Source: Tipula vernalis
Lineage: Eukaryota; Arthropoda; Insecta; Diptera; Tipulidae
Direction: 5' to 3'
Length of the DNA stretch: 64,000 nucleotides
Assembly: GCA_958295665.1 (NCBI GenBank)
Contig: OY282558.1
Location: forward strand, 44,020,389 to 44,084,388
The position numbers and the translations under genes were made by a program. The notes under the pieces were generated by a model. The model had not been told where the DNA came from. It did not search any database and was given only the letters and a program-made list of their open reading frames with translations. How positions within the stretch are numbered: the stretch's first letter is position 1; each line of letters starts with the position of its first letter. Shown piece by piece: positions 11,241-23,465 of the stretch.

Positions 11241-13788
11241 GTGGCCCCGAATCTGCTGAATTATATTAAGGTGATTTTCAAGAAAATCGAATTTTCCATG
11301 AAACGTCTAGGAATAATCAAGCAATCTAACTGCGCGTTGGCACAACAATTAAAGCTCCCGAAACATATCACTAGAGGTATTAAGAATCACAATCGGAGCA
11401 CAGTTGCAGATTTTGGGTTTTTGTGGCTCCGAATCTGCTGAATTATAGTAAGGTGATTTTCAAGAAAATCGAATTTTCCATGAAACGTCTAGAAATAATC
11501 AAGGAATCTAACTGCGCGTTGGCACAACAATTAAAGCTCCCGAAACCTATCATTAGAGGTATCAAAAACCACAATCGGAGCACAGTTGCAGATTTTGGAT
11601 TTTTGTAGCTCCGAATCTGCTGAATTATATTAAGGTGATTTTCAAGAAAATCGAATTTTCCATGAAACGTCTAGAAATAATCAAGGAATCTAACTGCGCG
11701 TTGGCAAAACAATTAAAGCTCCCGAAACCTATCATTAGAGGTATCAAAACCAACAATCGGAGCACAGTTGCAAATTTTGGATTTTTGTAGCTCCGAATCT
11801 GCCGAATTATAGTAAGGTGATTTTCAAGAAAATCGAATTTTCCATGAAACGTCTAGAAATAATCAAGCAATCTAACTGCGTGTCGGCACAACAATTAAAG
11901 CTTCCGAAACCTATCATTAGAATTATCAAGAACCACAATCGGAGCACAGTTGCAGATTTTGGATTTTTGTGGCTCCGAATCTGCTGAATTATAGTAAGGT
12001 GATTTTCAAGAAAATCGAATTTTCCATGAAACGTCTAGAAATAATCAAGGAATCTAACTGCGTGTTGGCACAACAATTAAAGCTCCCGAAACCTATCATT
12101 AGAGGTATCAAAAACCACAATCGGAGCACAGTTGCAGATTTTGGATTTTTGTAGCTCCGAATCTGCTGAATTATAGTAAGGTGATTTTCAAGAAAATCGA
12201 ATTTTCCATGAAACGTCTAGAAATAATCAAGCAATCTAACTGCGCGTTGGCAAAACAATTAAAGCTCCCGAAACCTATCATTAGAGGTATCAAAAATCAC
12301 AATCGGAGCACAGTTGCAAATTTTGGATTTTTGTAGCTCCGAATCTGCTGAATTATAGTAAGGTGATTTTCAAGAAAATCGAATTTTCCATGAAACGTCT
12401 AGAAATAATCAAGGAATCTAACTGCGCGTTGGCACAACAATTAAAGCTCCCGAAACCTATCATTAGAAGTATCAAAAACCACAATCGGAACACAGTTGCA
12501 GATTTTGGATTTTTGTGGCTCCGAATCTGCTGAATTATAGTAAGGTGATTTTCAAGAAAATCGAATTTTCCATGAAACGTCTAGAAATAATCAAGCAATC
12601 TAACTGCGCGTTGGCACAACAATTAAAGCTCCCGAAACCTATCATTAGAGGTATCAAAAACCACAATCGGAGTACAGTTGCAGATTTTGGATTTTTGTAG
12701 CTCCGAATCTGCTGAATTATAGTAAGGTGATTTTCAAGAAAATCGAATTTTCCATGAAACGTCTAGAAATAATCAAGCAATCTAACTGCGTGTCGGCACA
12801 ACAATTAAAGCTCCCGAAACCTATCATTAGAGGTATCAAGAACCACAATCGGAGCACAGTTGCAGATTTTGGATTTTTGTAGCTCCGAATCTGCTGAATT
12901 ATAGTAAGGTGATTTTCAAGAAAATCGAATTTTCCATGAAACGTCTAGAAATAATCAAGTAATCTAACTGCGTGTCGGCACAATATTTAAAGCTTCCGAA
13001 ACCTATCATTAGAGGTATCAAGAACCACAATCAGAGCGTATTTGCAGATTTTGGATTTTTGTAGCTCCGAATCTGCTGAATTATAGTAAGGTGATTTTCA
13101 AGAAAATCGAATTTTCCATGAAACGTCTAGAAATAATCAAGCAATCTAACTGCGTGTTGGCACAACAATTAAAGCTTCCGAAACCTATCATTAGAGGTAT
13201 CAAGAGCCACAATCGGAGCACAGTTGCAGATTTTGGATTTTTGTAGCTCCGAATCTGCTGAATTATAGTAAGGTGATTTTCAAGAAAATCGAATTTTCCA
13301 TGAAACGTCTAGAAATAATCAAGCAATCTAACTGCGCGTTGGCACAACAATAAAAGCTCCCGAAACCTATCATTAGAGGTATCAAAAACCACAATCGGAG
13401 CACAGTTGCAGATTTTGGATTTTTGTGGCTCCGAATCTGCTGAATTATAGTAAGGTGATTTTCAAGAAAATCGAATTTTCCATGAAACGTCTAGAAATAA
13501 TCAAGGAATCTAACTGCGCGTTGGCACAACAATTAAAGCTCCCGAAACCTATCATTAGAGGTATCAAAAACCACAATCGGAGCACAGTTGCAAATTTTGG
13601 ATTTTTGTAGCTCCGAATCTGCTGAATTATAGTAAGGTGATTTTCAAGAAAATCGAATTTTCCATGAAACGTCTAGAAATAATCAAGCAATCTAACTGCG
13701 TGTTGGCACAACAATTAAAGCTTCCGAAACCTATCATTAGAGGTATCAAGAACCACAATCAGAGCGCATTTGCAGATTTTGGATTTTT
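11241..13788. repeat. mixed monomers, 11.2-13.8 kb
   Basis: Fourteen full-length units without a clear regular HOR. The unit at 11241 belongs to the CATATCACTAG lineage, and the unit at 11605 shares TATATTAAGG. Rare singletons include AAACCAACAATC (11605), ATCTGCCGAATT and AGAATTATC (11787), GCACAATATTTAAAG (12879), AAGAGCCAC (13061) and ACAATAAAAGC (13243). The density of private substitutions is higher than in the right-hand third of the window. Confidence 0.8.
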
Positions 13789-16700
13789 GTGGCTCCGAAT
13801 CTGCTGAATTATAGTAAGGTGATTTTCAAGAAAATCGAATTTTCCATGAAACATCTAGAAATAATCAAGGAATCTAACTGCGCGTTGGCACAAAAATTAA
13901 AGCTTCCGAAACCTATCATTAGAGGTATCAAATACCACAATCGGAGCACTGTTGCAGATTTTGGAATTTTGTAGCTCCGAATCTGCTGAATTATAGTAAG
14001 GTGATTTTCAAGAAAATCGAATTTTCCATGAAACGTCTAGAAATAATCAAGCAATCTAACTGCGTGTTGGCACAACAATTAAAGCTCCCGAAACCGATCA
14101 TTAGAGGTATCAAGAACCACAATCAGAGCGCATTTGCAGATTTTGGATTTTTGTAGCTCCGAATCTGCTGAATTGCTGTAAGGTGATTTTCAAGAAAATC
14201 GAATTTTCCATGAAACGTCTAGAAATAATCAAGCAATCTAACTGCGTGTTGGCACAACAATTAAAGCTCCCGAAACCTATCATTAGAGGTATCAAGAACC
14301 ACAATCAGAGCGCATTTGCAGATTTTGGATTTTTGTGGCTCCGAATCTGCTGAATTATAGTAAGGTGATTTTCAAGAAAATCGAATTTTCCATGAAACGT
14401 CTAGAAATAATCAACCAATCTAACTGCGCGTTGGCACAACAATTAAAGCTCCCGAAACCTATCATTAGAGGTATCAAAAACCACAATCGGAGCACAGTTG
14501 CAGATTTTGGATTTTTGTAGCTCCGAATCTGCTGAATTATAGTAAGGTGATTTTCAAGAAAATCGAATTTTCCATGAAACGTCTAGAAATAATCAAGCAA
14601 TCTAACTGCGCGTTGGCACAACAATTAAAGCTTCCGAAACCTATCATTAGAGGTATCAAGAACCACAATCAGAGCGCATTTGCAGATTTTGGATTTTTGT
14701 AGCTCCGAATCTGCTGAATTGCTGTAAGGTGATTTTCAAGAAAATCGAATTTTCCATGAAACGTCTAGAAATAATCAAGGAATCTAACTGCGCGTCGGCA
14801 CAACAATTAAAGCTCCCGAAACCTATCATTAGAGGTATCAAAAACCACAATCGGAGCACAGTTGCAGATTTTGAATTTTTGTAGCTCCGAATCTGCTGAA
14901 TTATAGTAAGGTGATTTTCAAGAAAATCGAATTTTCCATGAAACGTCTAGAAATAATCAAGCAATCTAACTGCGTGTTGGCACAACAATTAAAGCTTCTG
15001 AAACCTATCATTAGAGGTATCAAGAACCACAATCAGAGCGCATTTGCAGATTTTGGATTTTTGTAGCTCCGAATCTGCTGAATTGCTGTAAGGTGATTTT
15101 CAAGAAAATCGAATTTTCCATGAAACGTCTAGAAATAATCAAGCAATCTAACTGCGCGTTGGCACAACAATTAAAGCTCCCGAAACCTATCATTAGAGGT
15201 ATCAAAAACCACAATCGGAGCACAGTTGCAAATTTTGGATTTTTGTAGCTCCGAATCTGCTGAATTATAGTAAGGTGATTTTCAAGAAAATCGAATTTTC
15301 CATGAAACGTCTAGAAATAATCAAGCAATCTAACTGCGTGTTGGCACAACAATTAAAGCTTCCGAAACCTATCATTAGAGGTATCAAGAACCACAATCAG
15401 AGCGCATTTGCAGATTTTGGATTTTTGTGGCTCCGAATCTGCTGAATTATAGTAAGGTGATTTTCAAGAAAATCGAATTTTCCATGAAACATCTAGAAAT
15501 AATCAAGGAATCTAACTGCGCGTTGGCACAAAAATTAAAGCTTCCGAAACCTATCATTAGAGGTATCAAAAACCACAATCGGAGCACTGTTGCAGATTTT
15601 GGAATTTTGTAGCTCCGAATCTGCTGAATTATAGTAAGGTGATTTTCAAGAAAATCGAATTTTCCATGAAACGTCTAGAAATAATCAAGCAATCTAACTG
15701 CGTGTTGGCACAACAATTAAAGCTCCCGAAACCTATCATTAGAGGTATCAAGAACCACAATCAGAGCGCATTTGCAGATTTTGGATTTTTGTAGCTCCGA
15801 ATCTGCTGAATTGCTGTAAGGTGATTTTCAAGAAAATCGAATTTTCCATGAAACGTCTAGAAATAATCAAGCAATCTAACTGCGTGTTGGCACAACAATT
15901 AAAGCTTCCGAAACCTATCATTAGAGGTATCAAGAACCACAATCAGAGCGCATTTGCAGATTTTGGATTTTTGTGGCTCCGAATCTGCTGAATTATAGTA
16001 AGGTGATTTTCAAGAAAATCGAATTTTCCATGAAACATCTAGAAATAATCAAGGAATCTAACTGCGTGTTGGCACAACAATTAAAGCTCCCGAAACCTAT
16101 CATTAGAGGTATCAAGAACCACAATCAGAGCGCATTTGCAGATTTTGGATTTTTGTAGCTCCGAATCTGCTGAATTGCTGTAAGGTGATTTTCAAGAAAA
16201 TCGAATTTTCCATGAAACGTCTAGAAATAATCAAGCAATCTAACTGCATGTTGGCACAACAATTAAAGCTTCCGAAACCTATCATTAGAGGTATCAAGAA
16301 CCACAATCAGAGCGCATTTGCAGATTTTGGATTTTTGTGGCTCCGAATCTGCTGAATTATAGTAAGGTGATTTTCAAGAAAATCGAATTTTCCATGAAAC
16401 GTCTAGAAATAATCAAGCAATCTAACTGCGTGTTGGCACAACAATTAAAGCTCCCGAAACCTATCATTAGAGGTATCAAGAACCACAATCAGAGCGCATT
16501 TGCAGATTTTGGATTTTTGTGGCTCCGAATCTGCTGAATTGCTGTAAGGTGATTTTCAAGAAAATCGAATTTTCCATGAAACGTCTAGAAATAATCAAGC
16601 AATCTAACTGCATGTTGGCACAACAATTAAAGCTTCCGAAACCTATCATTAGAGGTATCAAGAACCACAATCAGAGCGCATTTGCAGATTTTGGATTTTT

Positions 16701-17974
16701 GTAGCTCCGAATCTGCTGAATTGCTGTAAGGTGATTTTCAAGAAAATCGAATTTTCCATTAAACTTCTAGAAATAATCAAGGAATCTAACTGCGCGTCGG
16801 CACAACAATTAAAGCTCCCGAAACCTATCATTAGAGGTATCAAAAACCACAATCGGAGCACAGTTGCAGATTTTGAATTTTTGTAGCTCCGAATCTGCTG
16901 AATTATAGTAAGGTGATTTTCAAGAAAATCGAATTTTCCATGAAACGTCTAGAAATAATCAAGCAATCTAACTGCGTGTTGGCACAACAATTAAAGCTTC
17001 AGAAACCTATCATTAGAGGTATCAAGAACCACAATCAGAGCGCATTTGCAGATTTTGGATTTTTGTAGCTCCGAATCTGCTGAATTGCTGTAAGGTGATT
17101 TTCAAGAAAATCGAATTTTCCATGAAACGTCTAGAAATAATCAAGCAATCTAACTGCGCGTTGGCACAACAATTAAAGCTCCCGAAACCTATCATTAGAG
17201 GTATCAAAAACCACAATCGGAGCACAGTTGCAAATTTTGGATTTTTGTAGCTCCGAATCTGCTGAATTATAGTAAGGTGATTTTCAAGAAAATCGAATTT
17301 TCCATGAAACATCTAGAAATAATCAAGGAATCTAACTGCGCGTTGGCACAAAAATTAAAGCTTCCGAAACCTATCATTAGAGGTATCAAAAACCACAATC
17401 GGAGCACTGTTGCAGATTTTGGAATTTTGTAGCTCCGAATCTGCTGAATTATAGTAAGGTGATTTTCAAGAAAATCGAATTTTCCATGAAACGTCTAGAA
17501 ATAATCAAGCAATCTAACTGCGTGTTGGCACAACAATTAAAGCTCCCGAAACCTATCATTAGAGGTATCAAGAACCACAATCAGAGCGCATTTGCAGATT
17601 TTGGATTTTTGTAGCTCCGAATCTGCTGAATTGCTGTAAGGTGATTTTCAAGAAAATCGAATTTTCCATGAAACGTCTAGAAATAATCAAGCAATCTAAC
17701 TGCGTGTTGGCACAACAATTAAAGCTTCCGAAACCTATCATTAGAGGTATCAAGAACCACAATCAGAGCGCATTTGCAGATTTTGGATTTTTGTGGCTCC
17801 GAATCTGCTGAATTATAGTAAGGTGATTTTCAAGAAAATCGAATTTTCCATGAAACATCTAGAAATAATCAAGGAATCTAACTGCGCGTTGGCACAAAAA
17901 TTAAAGCTTCCGAAACCTATCATTAGAGGTATCAAAAACCACAATCGGAGCACTGTTGCAGCTTTTGGAATTTT
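13789..17974. repeat. block rich in GCTG-type and CACAAAAATT monomers
   Basis: Nine units here (14153, 14699, 15063, 15791, 16155, 16519, 16701, 17065, 17611) read GAATTGCTGTAAGG where most units read GAATTATAGTAAGG. They alternate with units of the CATCTAGAA, CACAAAAATT, GCACTGTTGC, GGAATTTTGTAG subtype (13789, 15427, 17247, 17793). Two long repeats overlap here. Units 13789-14334 recur 1,638 bp later at 15427-15972. Units 14699-15244 recur 2,002 bp later at 16701-17246, after which the match continues at 1,820 bp (15427 to 17247) because one monomer equivalent to 15245 is missing. The GCTG change removes a reverse-strand TAA, which explains the long reverse frames here. Confidence 0.88.
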
Positions 17975-18191
17975 GTAGCTCCGAATCTGCTGAATTATAG
18001 TAAGGTGATTTTCAAGAAAATCTGCTGAATTATAGTTAGGTGATTTTCAAGAAAATCGAATTTTCCATGAAACATCTAGAAATAATCAAGGAATCTAACT
18101 GCGCGTTGGCACAAAAATTAAAGCTTCCGAAACCTATCATTAGAGGTATCAAAAACCACAATCGGAGCACTGTTGCAGATTTTGGAATTTT
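17975..18191. repeat. 217-bp monomer (35-bp internal duplication)
   Basis: The stretch from TCTGCTGAATTATAG to CAAGAAAA is present twice in tandem, adding 35 bp. The second copy reads TATAGTTAGG. The breakpoints fall in AATC at monomer positions 10-13 and 45-48, exactly 35 bp apart, so the event fits slippage on a 4-base microhomology. The duplication adds an extra copy of the first dyad. Confidence 0.95.
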
Positions 18192-19465
18192 GTAGCTCCG
18201 AATCTGCTGAATTATAGTAAGGTGATTTTCAAGAAAATCGAATTTTCCATGAAACGTCTAGAAATAATCAAGCAATCTAACTGCGTGTTGGCACAACAAT
18301 TAAAGCTTCCGAAACCTATCATTAGAGGTATCAAGAACCACAATCAGAGCGCATTTGCAGATTTTGGATTTTTTTGGCTCCGAATCTGCTGAATTATAGT
18401 AAGGTGATTTTCAAGAAAATCGAATTTTCCATGAAACGTCTAGAAATAATCAAGCAATCTAACTGCGTGTTGGCACAACAATTAAAGCTTCCGAAACCTA
18501 TCATTAGAGGTATCAAGAACCACAATCAGAGCGCATTTGCAGATTTTGGATTTTTGTGGCTCCGAATCTGCTGAATTATAGTAAGGTGATTTTCAAGAAA
18601 ATCGAATTTTCCATGAAACGTCTAGAAATAATCAACCAATCTAACTGCGCGTTGGCACAATAATTAAAGCTCCCGAAACCTATCATTAGAGGTATCAAAA
18701 ACCACAATCGGAGCACAGTTGCAGATTTTGGATTTTTGTAGCTCCGAATCTGCTGAATTATAGTAAGGTGATTTTCAAGAAAATCGAATTTCCCATGAAA
18801 CGTCTAGAAATAATCAAGCAATCTAACTGCGCGTTGGCACAACAATTAAAGCTCCCGAAACCTATCATTAGAGGTATCAAAAACCACAATCGGAGCACAG
18901 TTGCAGATTTTGGATTTTTGTGGCTCCGAATCTGCTGAATTATAGTAAGGTGATTTTCAAGAAAATCGAATTTTCCATGAAACGTCTAGAAATAATCAAG
19001 GAATCTAACTGCGCGTTGGCACAACAATTAAAGCTCCCGAAACCTATCATTAGAGGTATCAAAAACCACAATCGGAGCACAGTTGCAAATTTTGGATTTT
19101 TGTAGCTCCGAATCTGCTGAATTATAGTAAGGTGATTTTCAAGAAAATCGAATTTTCCATGAAACGTCTAGAAATAATCAAGCAATCTGACTGCGTGTTG
19201 GCACAAAAATTAAAGCTTCCGAAACCTATCATTAGAGGTATCAAAAACCACAATCGGAGCACTGTTGCAGATTTTGGAATTTTGTAGCTCCGAATCTGCT
19301 GAATTATAGTAAGGTGATTTTCAAGAAAATCGAATTTTCCATGAAACGTCTAGAAATAATCAAGCAATCTAACTGCGTGTTGGCACAACAATTAAAGCTT
19401 CCGAAACCTATCATTAGAGGTATCAAGAACCACAATCAGAGCGCATTTGCAGATTTTGGATTTTT
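18192..19465. repeat. mixed monomers before the 19.5-kb hexamers
   Basis: Seven units: two Q units at 18192 and 18374, an AACCAATCT unit at 18556 with an ACAATAATTAAAG change, an AATTTCCC unit at 18738, an R unit ending GCAAATTTT at 18920, a unit at 19102 with AATCTGACTG and CACAAAAATT, and a Q unit at 19284. The AACCAATCT then AATTTCCC order is the same as at 4143-4506, 5235-5598, 19648-20011 and 24194-24557, a recurrent pair. Confidence 0.8.
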
Positions 19466-20739
19466 GTAGCTCCGAATCTGCTGAATTGCTGTAAGGTGAT
19501 TTTCAAGAAAATCGAATTTTCCATGAAACGTCTAGAAATAATCAAGCAATCTAACTGCGTGTTGGCACAACAATTAAAGCTTCCGAAACCTATCATTAGA
19601 GGTATCAAGAACCACAATCAGAGCGCATTTGCAGATTTTGGATTTTTGTGGCTCCGAATCTGCTGAATTATAGTAAGGTGATTTTCAAGAAAATCGAATT
19701 TTCCATGAAACATCTAGAAATAATCAACCAATCTAACTGCGCGTTGGCACAACAATTAAAGCTCCCGAAACCTATCATTAGAGGTATCAAAAACCACAAT
19801 CGGAGCACAGTTGCAGATTTTGGATTTTTGTAGCTCCGAATCTGCTGAATTATAGTAAGGTGATTTTCAAGAAAATCGAATTTCCCATGAAACGTCTAGA
19901 AATAATCAAGCAATCTAACTGCGCGTTGGCACAACAATTAAAGCTCCCGAAACCTATCATTAGAGGTATCAAAAACCACAATCGGAGCACAGTTGCAGAT
20001 TTTGGATTTTTGTGGCTCCGAATCTGCTGAATTATAGTAAGGTGATTTTCAAGAAAATCGAATTTTCCATGAAACGTCTAGAAATAATCAAGGAATCTAA
20101 CTGCGCGTCGGCACAACAATTAAAGCTCCCGAAACCTATCATTAGAGGTATCAAAAACCACAATCGGAGCACAGTTGCAGATTTTGGATTTTTGTAGCTC
20201 CGAATCTGCTGAATTATAGTAAGGTGATTTTCAAGAAAATCGGATTTTCCATGAAACGTCTAGAAATAATCAAGCAATCTAACTGCGCGTTGGCACAACA
20301 ATTAAAGCTTCCGAAACCTATCATTAGAGGTATCAAAAACCACAATCGGAGCACTGTTGCAGATTTTGGAATTTTGTAGCTCCGAATCTGCTGAATTATA
20401 GTAAGGTGATTTTCAAGAAAATCGAATTTTCCATGAAACGTCTAGAAATAATCAAGCAATCTAACTGCGTGTTGGCACAACAATTAAAGCTTCCGAAACC
20501 TATCATTAGAGGTATCAAGAACCACAATCAGAGCGCATTTGCAGATTTTGGATTTTTGTAGCTCCGAATCTGCTGAATTGCTGTAAGGTGATTTTCAAGA
20601 AAATCGAATTTTCCATGAAACGTCTAGAAATAATCAAGCAATCTAACTGCGTGTTGGCACAACAATTAAAGCTTCCGAAACCTATCATTAGAGGTATCAA
20701 GAACCACAATCAGAGCGCATTTGCAGATTTTGGATTTTT

Positions 20740-20919
20740 GTGGCTCCGAATCTGCTGAATTATAAAGGTGATTTTCAAGAAAATCGAATTTTCCATGAAA
20801 CATCTAGAAATAATCAACCAATCTAACTGCGCGTTGGCACAACAATTAAAGCTCCCGAAACCTATCATTAGAGGTATCAAAAACCACAATCGGAGCACAG
20901 TTGCAGATTTTGGATTTTT
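20740..20919. repeat. 180-bp monomer (2-bp deletion), copy 1
   Basis: GAATTATAGTAAGG is shortened to GAATTATAAAGG. Like the other three copies it directly follows a GCTG unit (20558). The body is the AACCAATCT R type. Confidence 0.95.
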
Positions 20920-21829
20920 GTAGCTCCGAATCTGCTGAATTATAGTAAGGTGATTTTCAAGAAAATCGAATTTCCCATGAAACGTCTAGAAATAATCAAG
21001 CAATCTAACTGCGCGTTGGCACAACAATTAAAGCTCCCGAAACCTATCATTAGAGGTATCAAAAACCACAATCGGAGCACAGTTGCAGATTTTGGATTTT
21101 TGTAGCTCCGAATCTGCTGAATTATAGTAAGGTGATTTTCAAGAAAATCGAATTTTCCATGAAACGTCTAGAAATAATCAAGGAATCTAACTGCGCGTCG
21201 GCACAACAATTAAAGCTCCCGAAACCTATCATTAGAGGTATCAAAAACCACAATCGGAGCACAGTTGCAGATTTTGGATTTTTGTAGCTCCGAATCTGCT
21301 GAATTATAGTAAGGTGATTTTCAAGAAAATCGGATTTTCCATGAAACGTCTAGAAATAATCAAGCAATCTAACTGCGCGTTGGCACAACAATTAAAGCTT
21401 CCGAAACCTATCATTAGAGGTATCAAAAACCACAATCGGAGCACTGTTGCAGATTTTGGAATTTTGTAGCTCCGAATCTGCTGAATTATAGTAAGGTGAT
21501 TTTCAAGAAAATCGAATTTTCCATGAAACGTCTAGAAATAATCAAGCAATCTAACTGCGTGTTGGCACAACAATTAAAGCTTCCGAAACCTATCATTAGA
21601 GGTATCAAGAACCACAATCGGAGCGCATTTGCAGATTTTGGATTTTTGTAGCTCCGAATCTGCTGAATTGCTGTAAGGTGATTTTCAAGAAAATCGAATT
21701 TTCCATGAAACGTCTAGAAATAATCAAGCAATCTAACTGCGTGTTGGCACAACAATTAAAGCTTCCGAAACCTATCATTAGAGGTATCAAGAACCACAAT
21801 CAGAGCGCATTTGCAGATTTTGGATTTTT

Positions 21830-22009
21830 GTGGCTCCGAATCTGCTGAATTATAAAGGTGATTTTCAAGAAAATCGAATTTTCCATGAAACATCTAGAAA
21901 TAATCAAGGAATCTAACTGCGCGTTGGCACAAAAATTAAAGCTCCCGAAACCTATCATTAGAGGTATCAAAATCCACAATCGGAGCACAGTTGCAGATTT
22001 TGGAATTTT
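21830..22009. repeat. 180-bp monomer (2-bp deletion), copy 2
   Basis: The same GAATTATAAAGG allele after the GCTG unit at 21648. The body differs from copy 1: AAGGAATCT, CACAAAAATT, AAAATCCACAATC and GGAATTTTGTAG. The first part is shared with copy 1 and the later part is not, so a crossover within the monomer is likely. Confidence 0.95.
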
Positions 22010-22373
22010 GTAGCTCCGAATCTGCTGAATTATAGTAAGGTGATTTTCAAGAAAATCGAATTTTCCATGAAACGTCTAGAAATAATCAAGCAATCTAACT
22101 GCGTGTCGGCACAACAATTAAAGCTCCCGAAACCTATCATTAGAGGTATCAAGAACCACAATCAGAGCGCATTTGCAGATTTTGGATTTTTGTGGCTCCG
22201 AATCTGCTGAATTATAGTAAGGTGATTTTCAAGAAAATCGAATTTTCCATGAAACGTCTAGAAATAATCAAGCGATCTAACTGCGCTTTGGCACAACAAT
22301 TAAAGCTCCCGAAACCTATCATTAGAGGTATCAAAAACCACAATCGGAGCACAGTTGCAGATTTTGGATTTTT

Positions 22374-23465
22374 GTAGCTCCGAATCTGCTGAATTATAGT
22401 AAGGTGATTTTCAAGAAAATCGAATTTTCCATGAAACGTCTAGAAATAATCAAGCAATCTAACTGCGTGCCGGCACAACAATTAAAGCTTCCGAAACCTA
22501 TCATTAGAGGTGTCAAGAACCACAATCAGAGCGCATTTGCAGATTTTGGATTTTTGTGGCTCCGAATCTGGTGAATTATAGTAAGGTGATTTTCAAGAAA
22601 ATCGAATTTTCCATGAAACGTCTAGAAATAATCAAGGAATCTAACTGCGCGTTGGCACAACAATTAAAGCTCCCGAAACCTATCATTAGAGGTATCAAGA
22701 ACCACAATCGGAGCACAGATGCAGATTTTGGATTTTTGTGGCTCCGAATCTGCTGAATTATAGTAAGGTGATTTTCAAGAAAATCGAATTTTCCATGAAA
22801 CGTCTAGAAATAATCAAGCAATCTAACTGCGCGTTGGCACAACAATTAAAGCTCCCGAAACCTATCATTAGAGGTATCAAAAACCACAATCGGAGCACAG
22901 TTGCAGATTTTGGATTTTTGTAGCTCCGAATCTGCTGAATTATAGTAAGGTGATTTTCAAGAAAATCGAATTTTCCATGAAACGTCTAGAAATAATCAAG
23001 CAATCTAACTGCGTGCCGGCACAACAATTAAAGCTTCCGAAACCTATCATTAGAGGTGTCAAGAACCACAATCAGAGCGCATTTGCAGATTTTGGATTTT
23101 TGTGGCTCCGAATCTGGTGAATTATAGTAAGGTGATTTTCAAGAAAATCGAATTTTCCATGAAACGTCTAGAAATAATCAAGGAATCTAACTGCGCGTTG
23201 GCACAACAATTAAAGCTCCCGAAACCTATCATTAGAGGTATCAAGAACCACAATCGGAGCACAGATGCAGATTTTGGATTTTTGTGGCTCCGAATCTGCT
23301 GAATTATAGTAAGGTGATTTTCAAGAAAATCGAATTTTCCATGAAACGTCTAGAAATAATCAAGCAATCTAACTGCGCGTTGGCACAACAATTAAAGCTC
23401 CCGAAACCTATCATTAGAGGTATCAAAAACCACAATCGGAGCACAGTTGCAGATTTTGGATTTTT
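22374..23465. repeat. 546-bp trimeric higher-order repeat, two copies
   Basis: The three units at 22374, 22556 and 22738 are repeated at 22920, 23102 and 23284. Unit 1 is Q type with GTGCCGG and AGAGGTGTCAAG; unit 2 begins AATCTGGTGAATT and ends GCACAGATGC; unit 3 is a plain R unit. I see no difference between the two copies of units 2 and 3 on reading. The trimer returns at 25830-26921 and 31470-32379 inside larger duplications, with AATAAAATC marking the first unit there. Confidence 0.9.

Larger units (their letters stand above)
19466..22009. repeat. hexameric higher-order repeat with GCTG leader
   Basis: A six-unit cassette starts at 19466 (1,092 bp), again at 20558 (1,090 bp), and again at 21648 (only two units before it changes). 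Each begins with a GCTG Q unit. In the first two copies this is followed by CATCTAGAA with AACCAATCT, then AATTTCCC, then AAGGAATCT with GCGTCGG, then AATCGGATTTT, then a Q unit. The 2-bp shortening in copies two and three marks them as later than copy one. In copy three the second unit is a CACAAAAATT type with AAAATCCACAATC. Confidence 0.9.
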
